Source: Bacteroidetes bacterium UBA1947 (GTDB lineage: Bacteria; Bacteroidota; Bacteroidia; Chitinophagales; Chitinophagaceae). Taken from it: DNA of 64,000 nucleotides. The position numbers were made by a program, and so were the translations under genes. Positions 15,290 to 23,480 of this stretch are shown here, one piece after another. The DNA lies in assembly GCA_002336915.1 (NCBI GenBank), contig DDET01000002.1, forward strand, positions 5,207 through 69,206, in the 5' to 3' direction. The first letter of the stretch is position 1, and each line of letters opens with the position of its first letter. Under the pieces are notes generated by a model that did no database searches, was not told the origin of the DNA, and was given only the letters and a program-made list of their open reading frames with translations.

Positions 15290-16014
15290 GGGCTATATAT
15301 TCCATACTATTATTTTCGTCGTTCCTGTACCTGGCTGCCTGCCAGGATGCAGTGCCTTCTAATGCCCAGCAAATAAATAAGACGCTGCAGGTAGATGAAT
15401 ATGAGCAAAAACTTGCAGCGACACCTGCCGCGCAATTGGTAGATGTGCGAACGCCGGGAGAGTATGCGGAAGGCCATTTGAAAAATGCCAGCAACATTGA
15501 CTTTAACGGGGAGGACTTCAATGAACGAATAGGGAAGCTGGACAAAACCAAGCCCGTATTCGTGTACTGCCTATCGGGCGGACGAAGTTCATCAGCCGCT
15601 GATGTAATGCGTAACAAGGGTTTTACAGAAGTGTACAATATGAAAGGCGGCATTATGAAATGGAATGCCGCCGGGAAGCCGGTTGTTGCCGGGAATGAAA
15701 GCAAAAGGCCTGCAGGTATGTCGCTGGCAGAACTGGATAAGCTGGTAGCGGGCAAGCAGTATGTGTTGGTTGACTATAACGCTAGCTGGTGCCTGCCCTG
15801 TAAAAAAATGGCCCCGATGCTAGACAGCCTTGTGCAAAAGAAGAAAGACAAGCTGTCATTAGTAAAGATAGATGCGGATGCAAATAAGGAACTGATGCAA
15901 CAAAAGAGTATCGAAGGCATTCCCTATTTGGAACTATACAAAGATGGCAAGCTCGTGTGGAAGCATGAAGGCATTATAGATGAGCAAACCCTGCTGAAAG
16001 AAACTAAATTGTAA
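15286..16014 (+). CDS. Rhodanese-thioredoxin fusion lipoprotein
   Basis: A 242-residue two-domain protein in the periplasm. The signal sequence ends in LAAC-Q, a lipobox, so it should be acylated at Cys 19. The rhodanese domain (about residues 35-130) has DVRTPGEYAEGHL and the active loop YCLSGGRS. The thioredoxin domain (about 145-240) has WCLPCKKM and the cis-proline segment GIPYLEL. The pairing allows a persulfide formed on the rhodanese to be reduced by the attached thioredoxin outside the cytoplasm. Its position between a cytoplasmic OsmC gene and a permease gene suggests the operon handles sulfur on both sides of the membrane. Confidence 0.92.
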   Translation: MRAIYSILLFSSFLYLAACQDAVPSNAQQINKTLQVDEYEQKLAATPAAQLVDVRTPGEYAEGHLKNASNIDFNGEDFNERIGKLDKTKPVFVYCLSGGRSSSAADVMRNKGFTEVYNMKGGIMKWNAAGKPVVAGNESKRPAGMSLAELDKLVAGKQYVLVDYNASWCLPCKKMAPMLDSLVQKKKDKLSLVKIDADANKELMQQKSIEGIPYLELYKDGKLVWKHEGIIDEQTLLKETKL

Positions 16015-16382
16015 TGGGCGTAAACACTATCATAATTCTCGTGCTTATAGGCCTTGTGGCGGGCGTGCTGGGCGGCATGGTAGGCCTCGGCGGAGGAATC
16101 ATCATGATACCCGCCATGGTAATGTTCCTTGCGATGGACCAACGGATGGCACAGGGTACTACGGTTGCGGTAATGCTGCCACCTATCGGCCTGCTGGCCG
16201 CATTCAATTATTATAAAGCCGGTTACGTGAATATTAAGTATGCACTTATTATTGCCATAGCATTTATGATAGGCGGTTACTTTGGCTCGAAACTGGCATT
16301 GACTATTCCGCAGGGGATAATGAGAAAAGCATTTGCAGGCCTGTTGGTGCTGATAGCCGCAAAGATGTTTTTTCAGAAATAG
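16014..16382 (+). CDS. Half-size TSUP (TauE/SafE) sulfur permease
   Basis: A 122-residue membrane protein with four helices. GLVAGVLGGMVGLGGGIIMIPAMV contains the glycine-rich TSUP signature, and FMIGGYFGSKLAL is the second conserved block. Usual TSUP proteins are about 250 residues with two such repeats; this one has a single repeat and so probably works as a dimer. TSUP proteins export sulfite, sulfoacetate or related anions, or import thiosulfate. As the last gene of the operon it likely moves a product or substrate of the persulfide pathway. It starts within the previous stop codon (TAATG). Confidence 0.9.
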   Translation: MGVNTIIILVLIGLVAGVLGGMVGLGGGIIMIPAMVMFLAMDQRMAQGTTVAVMLPPIGLLAAFNYYKAGYVNIKYALIIAIAFMIGGYFGSKLALTIPQGIMRKAFAGLLVLIAAKMFFQK

Positions 16383-16390
16383 ATATGTAT

Positions 16391-16429
16391 AAAAAGAGCA
16401 GAGGCCCGATCGGGCCTCTGCTCTTTTTT
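16391..16429. terminator. Bidirectional terminator after sulfur operon
   Basis: A perfect 16-bp inverted repeat without a loop beyond its centre (AAAGAGCAGAGGCCCG and complement, centred at 16409-16412), flanked by A and T runs. It lies between the TSUP gene and the convergent FKBP gene and can end both transcripts. Confidence 0.9.
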
Positions 16430-16444
16430 ATGGCTTCAATACCA

Positions 16445-16933
16445 TTAATTCATCGACACGAGCTCAACATTGAACATCAATATTGCATTTGGTGGAATGC
16501 TGGGCCTGCCTGCAGGGCCGTAGGCCAGTGCAGATGGCAGGTAGAGGGTAGCGCGGCAACCCTGGTTCAACAGTTGAATGCCTTCATCCCAGCCGCTTAT
16601 TACCTGGTGCATGCCGAGTGTAAAGGTTAACACAGACCGGCCTGCTACGGGCTGGTATTTTTCATCTACATTGCCGTCGAACCTGTTGCCGTCGAGGAAG
16701 CGGCCGAGGTAGTTCATGTTTACACTCTGGCCGGGTTTGGCGTTCGGGCCTGTTCCCTTTTTGTCGATCGTGTAGTACAGGCCTGAGGCGGTCCTGGTAG
16801 CCTTAATGTGATTCTTGGCAAAATAATCTTTCAATATTTTTTCGTCTTTAGCAGCCTGGTCTTGCGCCGAGGCTGTGCATGCAAATAATACGCTGAAGAC
16901 TAACAAACAAGTTCCTAATAGGTTTTTGATCAT
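16445..16933 (-). CDS. FKBP-type peptidyl-prolyl isomerase, exported
   Basis: A 162-residue protein with a signal peptide (cleavage after ACTASAQ) and a C-terminal FKBP domain. Conserved segments are GSGLYY-like SGLYYTIDKKGTG, MNYLGRFLDGNRFD, VISGWDEGIQLL and IPPNAILMFNVELVS. Such proteins catalyse proline cis-trans isomerisation to help folding in the periplasm. The short region between signal peptide and FKBP domain is charged and helical, as in FkpA or Mip dimerisation arms, though here it is much shorter. It stands alone, between the bidirectional terminator and a divergent small gene. Confidence 0.92.
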   Translation of the reverse strand: MIKNLLGTCLLVFSVLFACTASAQDQAAKDEKILKDYFAKNHIKATRTASGLYYTIDKKGTGPNAKPGQSVNMNYLGRFLDGNRFDGNVDEKYQPVAGRSVLTFTLGMHQVISGWDEGIQLLNQGCRATLYLPSALAYGPAGRPSIPPNAILMFNVELVSMN

Positions 16934-17063
16934 GTTTTTTTGTTTTTTGTGAAAATAAGGAAAATTTATTTTAGCGTCTTAGGTGCAGGCATATTGCGAG
17001 GTACACCAGCAAGAGCGGAAAGAATTAAAAAAACAGGAGATTAAAGCATAATTTAGGGAAGCG

Positions 17064-17273
17064 ATGTTCACCGTATTCCTAATAGTGCTTTTTTTTGGTG
17101 GCTGGGGTACTCCCATTGGGGGCCTTATGGTCATTCTTTCCAGGATATTTAGGCAGGAGCCACTGCATGCAAAGTTATGGAAGAATGGCTGGCGGGTATT
17201 CATTGCCGGGCTGCTTTGCCTTTTGCTGGCCTTGCTTGGCTGGCTTTTTATGGGTGACGTGTTTCATCGGTAG
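17064..17273 (+). CDS. Small uncharacterised membrane protein
   Basis: A 69-residue protein with two transmembrane helices (about residues 2-24 and 46-64) joined by a basic loop (RIFRQEPLHAKLWKNGWR). I do not recognise the family. The start is the first ATG after a stop, and the amphipathic layout with a positive loop argues for a real inner membrane protein with the loop in the cytoplasm. It converges with the YdeI-like gene, stops 6 bases apart. Confidence 0.6.
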   Translation: MFTVFLIVLFFGGWGTPIGGLMVILSRIFRQEPLHAKLWKNGWRVFIAGLLCLLLALLGWLFMGDVFHR

Positions 17274-17279
17274 GACAAC

Positions 17280-17867
17280 CTAATGAAATTTTTCGCCTTT
17301 AGCCAGCATTTCCAGGATAATGTTCATTCGCTTTTCGCGGGTCTCCGGTTTTTTGGCGGTCTGGAGCCGCCAGGTGATCGCATATTTGTTGGTTTTATTC
17401 AGCGAGTCGAAAAAAGCTTTTGCCTTTTTGTTTTTTTCAAGGAGTTTAAGCAAATCAGCAGGCAGCGTCGAATTGGAAGGTGAATCATAGGCGGCTGCCA
17501 GTCGCCCGTCTTTCTTTGCATCTTCAAAGGCCGTCAATCCGGCGGCTTTCATTCTCTTTTCCTTCGTTAGGCGTTCAATGTGTTCGATGTTACGTTTCGA
17601 CCATATACTTCTTGCCCGGCGCGGTGTGAATTTCTGGACCCAGGAATCAGCGTCAAATTTCTTCTTTTGCCCGTCTATCCAACCATAACAGAGTGCTTCG
17701 TCGAGCGCTTCGGCATATGTAACGGTTTTTTTATCCGACTCTTTGTTAAAAATGCGCAGCCAGATACCATCTGACTTTGCATGATTGGCAGCAAGCCATT
17801 TCTCCCAGGCACTTGCAGAGGCAAATGGTTTGGTGGGAATATCTTTCTTGTTTTCTGTGGTACTCAT
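17280..17867 (-). CDS. YdeI/OmpD-associated family protein
   Basis: A 195-residue protein of the YdeI/OmdA group. FASASAWEKWLAANHAKSDGIWLRIF at the N-terminus and EALCYGWIDGQKKKFD-DSWVQKFTPR with W-K-N are the family signature; the C-terminal helical part ends RLQTAKKPETREKRM, the usual OmdA tail. Some members have been linked to bacteriocin or peptide resistance, but the biochemical role is unknown. No signal peptide, so cytoplasmic. A DUF1801 gene lies 96 bases upstream on the same strand; the two protein families often occur together and have similar small alpha-beta folds. Confidence 0.85.
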   Translation of the reverse strand: MSTTENKKDIPTKPFASASAWEKWLAANHAKSDGIWLRIFNKESDKKTVTYAEALDEALCYGWIDGQKKKFDADSWVQKFTPRRARSIWSKRNIEHIERLTKEKRMKAAGLTAFEDAKKDGRLAAAYDSPSNSTLPADLLKLLEKNKKAKAFFDSLNKTNKYAITWRLQTAKKPETREKRMNIILEMLAKGEKFH

Positions 17868-17963
17868 TTAGCCTCTGTTGATTTAAAGATAATTGTTGGT
17901 AAACACCGACCATGGTGTAGCTTCCCGGGACATAAGTCGAAAAGACTTGCGCCCATCGGGGAA

Positions 17964-18389
17964 CTATTCAACCATGCTTATCCATTTCTTTATTGCTTTT
18001 TTTAATTCTTTTTCTTTAGCTCTTACATCTTCCATGCTTTTAAAGACCACCAGCTTTCTCTGGTCTTTAAAATCTCCTTCGAAGAGGCCTGCATTGTCAT
18101 CAAGTTTGGACCCGGTAAGGAACACCATGCGAACACAGTCTTGCCGGTTGAACACAAAGCTTGCAATGTACCGCTTGTATTCTTTGGGTTCAAAGGGTTT
18201 CATTTTGCCGGTGTAATAAAAGGTGGGTGCGTTCCAATATATCCCCTCGCCGATATTTTTATCGATGGACAGAATGAACTTGCGCAGGTAGGCAATAGTA
18301 CCCAGCATAGGGTGTTTAAGCGTTGACATGTATTCGTCAACTATTGCGGGTTCTGAGATGCCTAAGAATAGATTATTTCCCTTTGCCAT
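17964..18389 (-). CDS. DUF1801 domain protein
   Basis: A 141-residue protein of the DUF1801 (YdhG-like) family. IVDEYMSTLKHPMLGTIAYLRKFILSIDKNIGEGIYWNAPTF matches the family pattern of a helix followed by W-APTF, and the end carries a lysine-rich helix. Related proteins in Bacillus are frataxin-like iron chaperones, but most members have no known role. It is encoded upstream of the YdeI-like gene on the same strand. The 177 bases between this start and comM hold no gene that I can see. Confidence 0.8.
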   Translation of the reverse strand: MAKGNNLFLGISEPAIVDEYMSTLKHPMLGTIAYLRKFILSIDKNIGEGIYWNAPTFYYTGKMKPFEPKEYKRYIASFVFNRQDCVRMVFLTGSKLDDNAGLFEGDFKDQRKLVVFKSMEDVRAKEKELKKAIKKWISMVE

Positions 18390-18566
18390 TGTGGAGTTTT
18401 GATATTTAAATATAAGGAAGAGAGGGATTTATTCTAAATAATAACCGAGCCACTTCAACGAATCAGGTAGTTGATATGCATATCTCTTTTACGATAAGAA
18501 ATATAAGTACCCCTAAAAAAGATACACTGATTATTTTTCCAATCGTTCCAGTCATACATTATCGAT

Positions 18567-20108
18567 TTACCCTCCCCAACCCTCTCTATCCAAACTCCTG
18601 TATTGTATAGCTTCTGCAAGATGCTGGGGTTTTATGTCTTCGCTGTCTTCCAGGTCCGCTATGGTGCGGGATACTTTAAGTATGCGGTCGTAGGCGCGGG
18701 CGCTTAGGTTTAGTTTATCCATAGCGGTCTTCAGCAAGTTCTGGCCAATGCTGCTGATAACGCAGATCTCTTTCAGCAACTTGCTGCTCATCTGTGCATT
18801 GCTATATATGCCGGGGTGGGCCTCGAAACGCTTTGACTGTATATCGCGGGCTTTGATAACGCGCTCACGCACATTCGTGCTCGGCTCTGATGTTTTTTCT
18901 GCAGATAGCTCGCTGAATGCAACGGGTGTTACTTCAACATGCAGGTCTATGCGATCTAATAATGGGCCGCTTATCTTATTCAGGTATCGCTGCACCATAA
19001 CCGGTGAACAGGTGCATTCCTTCTCCGGGTGATTAAAATAACCACAGGGGCAGGGGTTCATAGAGGCTATGAGCATAAAACTGGCCGGGAACTCCATGCT
19101 TACTTTGGCGCGCGATATGGTTACGCGCCGCTCTTCCATTGGCTGGCGCATTACCTCGAGCACGGTGCGTTTGAATTCGGGCAGCTCATCCAGGAAGAGC
19201 ACACCGTTATGTGCGAGTGATATCTCGCCGGGTTGGGGTATGCCGCCTCCGCCTACTAAAGCCGCATCACTCACCGTATGGTGTGGCGAGCGGAATGGCC
19301 GCTGCGCGATGAGCGAAGTATTAACGGGTAGCTTGCCTGCTACCGAGTGAATCTTGGTTGTTTCCAGTGCTTCATGTAATGAGAGTGGCGGCAAAATAGT
19401 AGGAAGGCGCTTTGCCAGCATGGTTTTACCTGCGCCGGGAGGGCCTATCATTATCGCGTTATGCCCGCCCGCTGCAGCGATCTCCAGGGCCCGTTTTACA
19501 TTCTCCTGTCCTTTTACGTCATTAAAGTCGACATCGAAATGGCTCTGGGCATCGAAGAACTCTTCCCTTGTATTCACTTTTACAGGCTGTATGCAGCCTG
19601 TGCCGTTGAAAAAGCCTATTACCTCGCTGATGTGCTCTATACCGTATACATCTATGTTATTTACCAGTGCTGCCTCGCGTGCATTCTGTTTAGGCAGCAA
19701 TATGCCTTTGAATTTTTCCGCCCTGGCTTGAATAGCTATGGGCAGTGCTCCTTTAATGGGTGCCAAAGTTCCGTCGAGGGAAAGCTCACCCATGATGATG
19801 TAGTCTTTCAACTCCTCCGCAGGTAGCTGGCCTGTTGCCGCCAGCATCCCGATGGCTATCGGGAGATCATAAGCGCTGCCTGCTTTTTTTATATCAGCCG
19901 GGGCCATGTTCACCAATATCTTGGTACGCGGCCGTTCGTAGCCTATATTTTTCAGGGCGCTGAGGATGCGCTCTATACTTTCTTTTACTGCATTATCGGG
20001 CAGGCCTACTATAAAGTAGGCTGTTTGCCCCCCGGGTGTGTCCACCTCCATTGTGATAGTGATCGCATCTACCCCATATACCGCGCTACCGAAAACTTTG
20101 ACCAGCAT
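18567..20108 (-). CDS. comM: ComM/YifB family Mg-chelatase-like AAA+ ATPase
   Basis: A 513-residue protein with the usual ComM order: an N-terminal Lon-like fold domain (about residues 1-165, VGLPDNAVKESIERI), an AAA+ module with Walker A GPPGAGKTMLAKRLP near residue 218 and Walker B FLDELPEF, and a C-terminal Mg-chelatase-type domain with SARAYDRILKVSRTIADLE. CPCG-----CTC near residue 365 is the conserved zinc-binding insertion. ComM is a hexameric branch-migration helicase that helps integrate DNA during natural transformation. The gene is monocistronic with its own strong promoter. Confidence 0.94.
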   Translation of the reverse strand: MLVKVFGSAVYGVDAITITMEVDTPGGQTAYFIVGLPDNAVKESIERILSALKNIGYERPRTKILVNMAPADIKKAGSAYDLPIAIGMLAATGQLPAEELKDYIIMGELSLDGTLAPIKGALPIAIQARAEKFKGILLPKQNAREAALVNNIDVYGIEHISEVIGFFNGTGCIQPVKVNTREEFFDAQSHFDVDFNDVKGQENVKRALEIAAAGGHNAIMIGPPGAGKTMLAKRLPTILPPLSLHEALETTKIHSVAGKLPVNTSLIAQRPFRSPHHTVSDAALVGGGGIPQPGEISLAHNGVLFLDELPEFKRTVLEVMRQPMEERRVTISRAKVSMEFPASFMLIASMNPCPCGYFNHPEKECTCSPVMVQRYLNKISGPLLDRIDLHVEVTPVAFSELSAEKTSEPSTNVRERVIKARDIQSKRFEAHPGIYSNAQMSSKLLKEICVISSIGQNLLKTAMDKLNLSARAYDRILKVSRTIADLEDSEDIKPQHLAEAIQYRSLDREGWGG

Positions 20109-20163
20109 GTTGCATCCTGTTTATTTATCTACTCCTAATATACAAACTTGTATTACGATTTTG

Positions 20164-20194
20164 CAAAGGTACGCGCGCCAATAAGGGGTTTCAA
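20164..20194 (-). promoter_or_regulatory. comM promoter
   Basis: On the minus strand the region reads TTG (20194-20192), 20 bases, then TACCTTTG (20171-20164). Both elements match the Bacteroidota housekeeping sigma consensus, and the leader to the ATG at 20108 is about 50 bases. Confidence 0.8.
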
Positions 20195-20443
20195 AATCAA
20201 GATATCCACATTTTTTGGGGCTTTGATTACCCCATAGTGTTTAGTGAAATGCCCGCTTTGTCACTGTTCTTTCACATCTGTTATCAACATGCATTTTAAT
20301 AAAGCTTAGGCCTGCAAGTCAAGAGGGTAAGGGGCAGGGCAGTACGCATATTTTAATACGTCACGCTCTATTTTATTGATATACAATTCTCAAAACTTTA
20401 ATGGAAAATAAATATCAGGCATAGGTTTTGCTTAGTGGTTGGT
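20195..20443. other. Intergenic region between comM and T9SS gene
   Basis: This AT-rich stretch separates two divergent genes. A weak -7-like AGGTTTTG (one mismatch) is at 20423-20430, 13 bases before the T9SS start at 20444. I see no RNA gene, strong dyad or open frame. Confidence 0.4.
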
Positions 20444-22474
20444 ATGAAAAAATTCTACAGTTTAGTTTCGAGGAGGATGGCACTGGTCGCGATAGCCCTA
20501 CCCATTTTCACAATGTCGGCAAGCGCGCTTAATTATACAGCGGTTATGTCGGGCAATTTTAATAACGGTGCAACATGGGGTGGTATAGCTCCTGCTGCGA
20601 TCTCTACGGCAGATGTGGTAACTATACCTGCAGGACTTACGGTAACGCTTACTACCGATCAAACCTTCAACACTACTTCCCAGTTGATCGTGAATGGTGC
20701 GCTTACATCAGGCGTTAACCCAAGCACATTGATACTTACAGGCGGTACGCTGGCAGGTAACGGTGTAATGACCATAGACAGCATGGCACTGGCACTTGTA
20801 ACAGGGTTTAACTACACAGGTAACTTAACGGTGCAGAAATTGAGCACAACGATAGCCACTATAGGCAGCGCTGCAAATATTACCGTAGGCAATAGTCTTA
20901 ATGTAAGTACCGGCGCTTTTAGTATTGCAGCAGGTAACGTAACCATGGCTAACAACGCTACTATTGTAATGAACGGCGGCACAATAGCTATTAGCGGTAC
21001 GGGTACAATAGGCCTTACCAATACCTACCACGTAACTTACCTTGGCGCAACTGCAGTAGCAGGTGTGGAACTGAGCGGTACAGGACTACATAATGTAAAT
21101 GTTGACCTTACATCAGGTGCTCTTACACTTTCGGGTGGCTTGAACATCAATGGTTTGCTTACGCTTACATCGGGTAACCTGGTGTTGAACGGTTACAACT
21201 TATCTTTTGGTGCTACGGGTGATTTTTCACCTTCTGGCCTTGGTAACATCAGCTCTACGCTTGCTTCAAACATATCTGTAAATGCTGCAAACAGCATAAG
21301 CGGCGGACTGAGGTTCAATGCAGGTGCTAACACCATTAATAATCTTAGTCTTAACATGGGTACCGCTGCAAGTACAGTAAACCTGGGTTCCGACCTGAAT
21401 GTAAATGGTACAATGACCCTGGGTACAGGTATACTTACCATGAATAACCATAACCTGTCTTTCATAGGCAATGGTGATTTCGCAGCATCAGGTACAGGTG
21501 TTATCAATGCAACGTCAGCATCTAATCTTTCTATTATTGCTGCTAATTCTTTTTCAGGTGGCATACGTTTCGCTACCACAGGCAAAACACTGAATGGCCT
21601 GACCATAAACATGAGCAATAATACAAGTACTGTAAACTTAGGTACTGACCTTATCGTGAACGATACGCTGGCGCTTGTTTCAGGCAGGATAGATGTGGGT
21701 ACTAACGACCTTACAATTGCCGCAACAGGTAATGTTACCGGTGGTACAGCAGGCAGCTATGTGATCACAAGCAACGGCGGTAACCTGGTTATGCACCTTG
21801 TAGCCAGCAGTGCTGATACCTTCCAGGTAGGTACAATGGCTAATTATGCACCTGCAGTAGTTGTTGCAAATGCAACATCTGCAAACAGCGACATCAGCGT
21901 AATGGTGAAAGATGTAGTATATAGTAACGGTACCAGCGGCGATAATATCGCTACTTCAAGGTCACTGGTTGATGCAACATGGTTTATATCCAGTTCTGTA
22001 GCTACAGGTCTTAACCTGAACCTGCAGATGATGTGGAGCTCGGCTATGGAAGTAAATGGTTTTGACAGGTTGAATGCCTATGTATCCCATTATACAGCAG
22101 GTGCATGGGATGTTCTTGCAACAAATCCATCAACTGTAGCACTTAATGGCTTGTTCACAACTACGCGTAGCAATGTTACTTCTTTGAGCCCCTTCACGGT
22201 AGCTGATAACCATGCTAACCTTGAAGTTGGTAAAATAGCAAATACAAAAACAACTGTTACAATATATCCTAACCCCGCTGTTAATACATTGAATTTCACA
22301 AGCACTGTTTCTTTAACAGGTGCTGCGATCTATGATGTATCGGGCAGGATGGTAAAATCAGTTTCGAACATTAACAACAATAGCATCTCTATTGCTGATC
22401 TCGCTCCGGGTTACTACAACGTTCGTTTTTACGGACAGGATAATAGCTCAGTTGCAAATTTCATAAAAGAATAG
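20444..22474 (+). CDS. Secreted beta-helix-like repeat protein with T9SS sorting domain
   Basis: A 676-residue extracellular protein. The ATG at 20444 gives a signal peptide ending MSASA; an in-frame GTG nine bases upstream is less likely. NYTAVMSGNFNNGATWGG-AP--I-TADVVTIPAGLTVTL is the opening found in many Bacteroidota adhesin-like proteins. The body is a run of short beta strands (GNLTV, GTLAGNGV, LTLTSGNL) expected to form a parallel beta helix. A unit of about 77 residues, NLSF..GDF..SG.G..N..SASN, is present twice at about residues 248-325 and 335-410. The C-terminus, TIYPNPAVNTLNF to NFIKE, is a T9SS type A domain. Probably a surface or matrix protein; no enzyme motif. Confidence 0.88.
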   Translation: MKKFYSLVSRRMALVAIALPIFTMSASALNYTAVMSGNFNNGATWGGIAPAAISTADVVTIPAGLTVTLTTDQTFNTTSQLIVNGALTSGVNPSTLILTGGTLAGNGVMTIDSMALALVTGFNYTGNLTVQKLSTTIATIGSAANITVGNSLNVSTGAFSIAAGNVTMANNATIVMNGGTIAISGTGTIGLTNTYHVTYLGATAVAGVELSGTGLHNVNVDLTSGALTLSGGLNINGLLTLTSGNLVLNGYNLSFGATGDFSPSGLGNISSTLASNISVNAANSISGGLRFNAGANTINNLSLNMGTAASTVNLGSDLNVNGTMTLGTGILTMNNHNLSFIGNGDFAASGTGVINATSASNLSIIAANSFSGGIRFATTGKTLNGLTINMSNNTSTVNLGTDLIVNDTLALVSGRIDVGTNDLTIAATGNVTGGTAGSYVITSNGGNLVMHLVASSADTFQVGTMANYAPAVVVANATSANSDISVMVKDVVYSNGTSGDNIATSRSLVDATWFISSSVATGLNLNLQMMWSSAMEVNGFDRLNAYVSHYTAGAWDVLATNPSTVALNGLFTTTRSNVTSLSPFTVADNHANLEVGKIANTKTTVTIYPNPAVNTLNFTSTVSLTGAAIYDVSGRMVKSVSNINNNSISIADLAPGYYNVRFYGQDNSSVANFIKE

Positions 22475-22497
22475 GTTTGGTTTTAGTGTTGAGTGGT

Positions 22498-22527
22498 AGA
22501 GCAGCCTTTCGGGGCTGCTCTTTTTTT
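22498..22527 (+). terminator. Terminator after T9SS gene
   Basis: AGAGCAGCC, loop tttcgg, GGCTGCTCT, then seven T: a strong intrinsic terminator 24 bases after the stop codon. Confidence 0.9.
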
Positions 22528-22553
22528 GTTTTTATCTCTGAAAGAGAAAAAAG

Positions 22554-23084
22554 CTAGTCAATGACCTTATCCATAGGCACATCGTGCGCTTCCGTCGGCA
22601 GTTCTTCCAGGAGTTGAAAGGGATAGCAAATTCCTGCTTTGTAGCCCGGTTGCGTGGATAAGAAGTTATCATAGTAACCTGCACCGTAGCCAAGGCGATA
22701 ATTCATTTTGTCGAAGGCGAGGCCCGGGACGATGAAAAGATCGATAGGCCCGGTATACTCTTCGTCGTGGGCGGGATGTTTGGTGCCGAAGATGCCCTCT
22801 TCCAGTTCCTGCAGTGAATGCAGGGCGAGGTTCTTTAGCTTACGGCCTTTTAGTGATTTGGGTGTTACAACTGTGATGCCCACACTCAACAGCTTTTCGA
22901 GCAAGGGGTAGATGTCTATTTCGGAACCCATGGGCAGGTAGGCATGTACAACCCTGGCCCCGCGCAATTCGATCAGTTGCTCCAATTTTGCACAGAGGGC
23001 TATATCAAGACGTGTTTTAAACACAATATCCAATGCGTCCCTTTGGGCCAGCATTTGTATTCTCAAGTCTTTCTTTTCCCGCAT
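22554..23084 (-). CDS. 5-formyltetrahydrofolate cyclo-ligase
   Basis: A 176-residue protein starting MREKKDLRIQMLAQRDAL and carrying LGYGAGYYDNFL near the C-terminus, the nucleotide/substrate loop that defines the family (YgfA/MTHFS). It converts 5-formyl-THF to 5,10-methenyl-THF with ATP. The ATG at 23084 was chosen because the frame upstream encodes a basic stretch unlike the family N-terminus, and because normal length is about 180. VVHAYLPMGSEIDIYPLLEKLL is another family block. It is divergent from a small conserved gene 75 bases away. Confidence 0.92.
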   Translation of the reverse strand: MREKKDLRIQMLAQRDALDIVFKTRLDIALCAKLEQLIELRGARVVHAYLPMGSEIDIYPLLEKLLSVGITVVTPKSLKGRKLKNLALHSLQELEEGIFGTKHPAHDEEYTGPIDLFIVPGLAFDKMNYRLGYGAGYYDNFLSTQPGYKAGICYPFQLLEELPTEAHDVPMDKVID

Positions 23085-23159
23085 TAAATTATCGTAATGT
23101 ATGATGTACGCAGGGGTAAATTTAATGATTTCTCGCAGGATAGGCTTACCTTTACCACG

Positions 23160-23408
23160 ATGAGAAAAAGAATACCTAAGAAGAATGTAGCCTTTAAAGG
23201 CAAACACCTGATATCAAAGGCACCGAAAGAAGAACCTGTAGACCAGGAATATTTGAAGAAGCTACAGCTGATAGAAGACAACCATTATGACCTTGGTGAG
23301 TTTAAGCTGGAAGAATTGCTGGCCCTGCCGTACAATGAACTGCTGTTTAAGCTGCATTCTATTAAAGCGAGTGAGCCGGCCCCAAACGAGAAAAAAGACG
23401 AGGAGTAG
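23160..23408 (+). CDS. Small conserved-looking protein of unknown function
   Basis: An 82-residue, strongly charged protein. The ATG at 23160 is preferred to one 63 bases upstream because that one would overlap the promoter region shared with the cyclo-ligase; TACCTTTA (23148-23155), a one-mismatch -7 element, lies just before it. The sequence is basic at the start (MRKRIPKKNVAFKGKHL) and acidic in the middle, with a helix KLEELLALPYNELLFKLHSIK. No known domain is recognised. A terminator follows after 19 bases, supporting a real transcription unit. Confidence 0.6.
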   Translation: MRKRIPKKNVAFKGKHLISKAPKEEPVDQEYLKKLQLIEDNHYDLGEFKLEELLALPYNELLFKLHSIKASEPAPNEKKDEE

Positions 23409-23427
23409 AAAATATTTTAAGCATAAA

Positions 23428-23460
23428 AAAAGCGGCATCATTCATAATGATGCCGCTTTT
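23428..23460. terminator. Bidirectional terminator
   Basis: AAAAGCGGCATCAT, loop tcata, ATGATGCCGCTTTT is a perfect 14-bp stem between two convergent genes, with A and T runs on either side, so it can serve both strands. Confidence 0.92.
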
Positions 23461-23480
23461 GAAATATAATGTGCCCTGTA

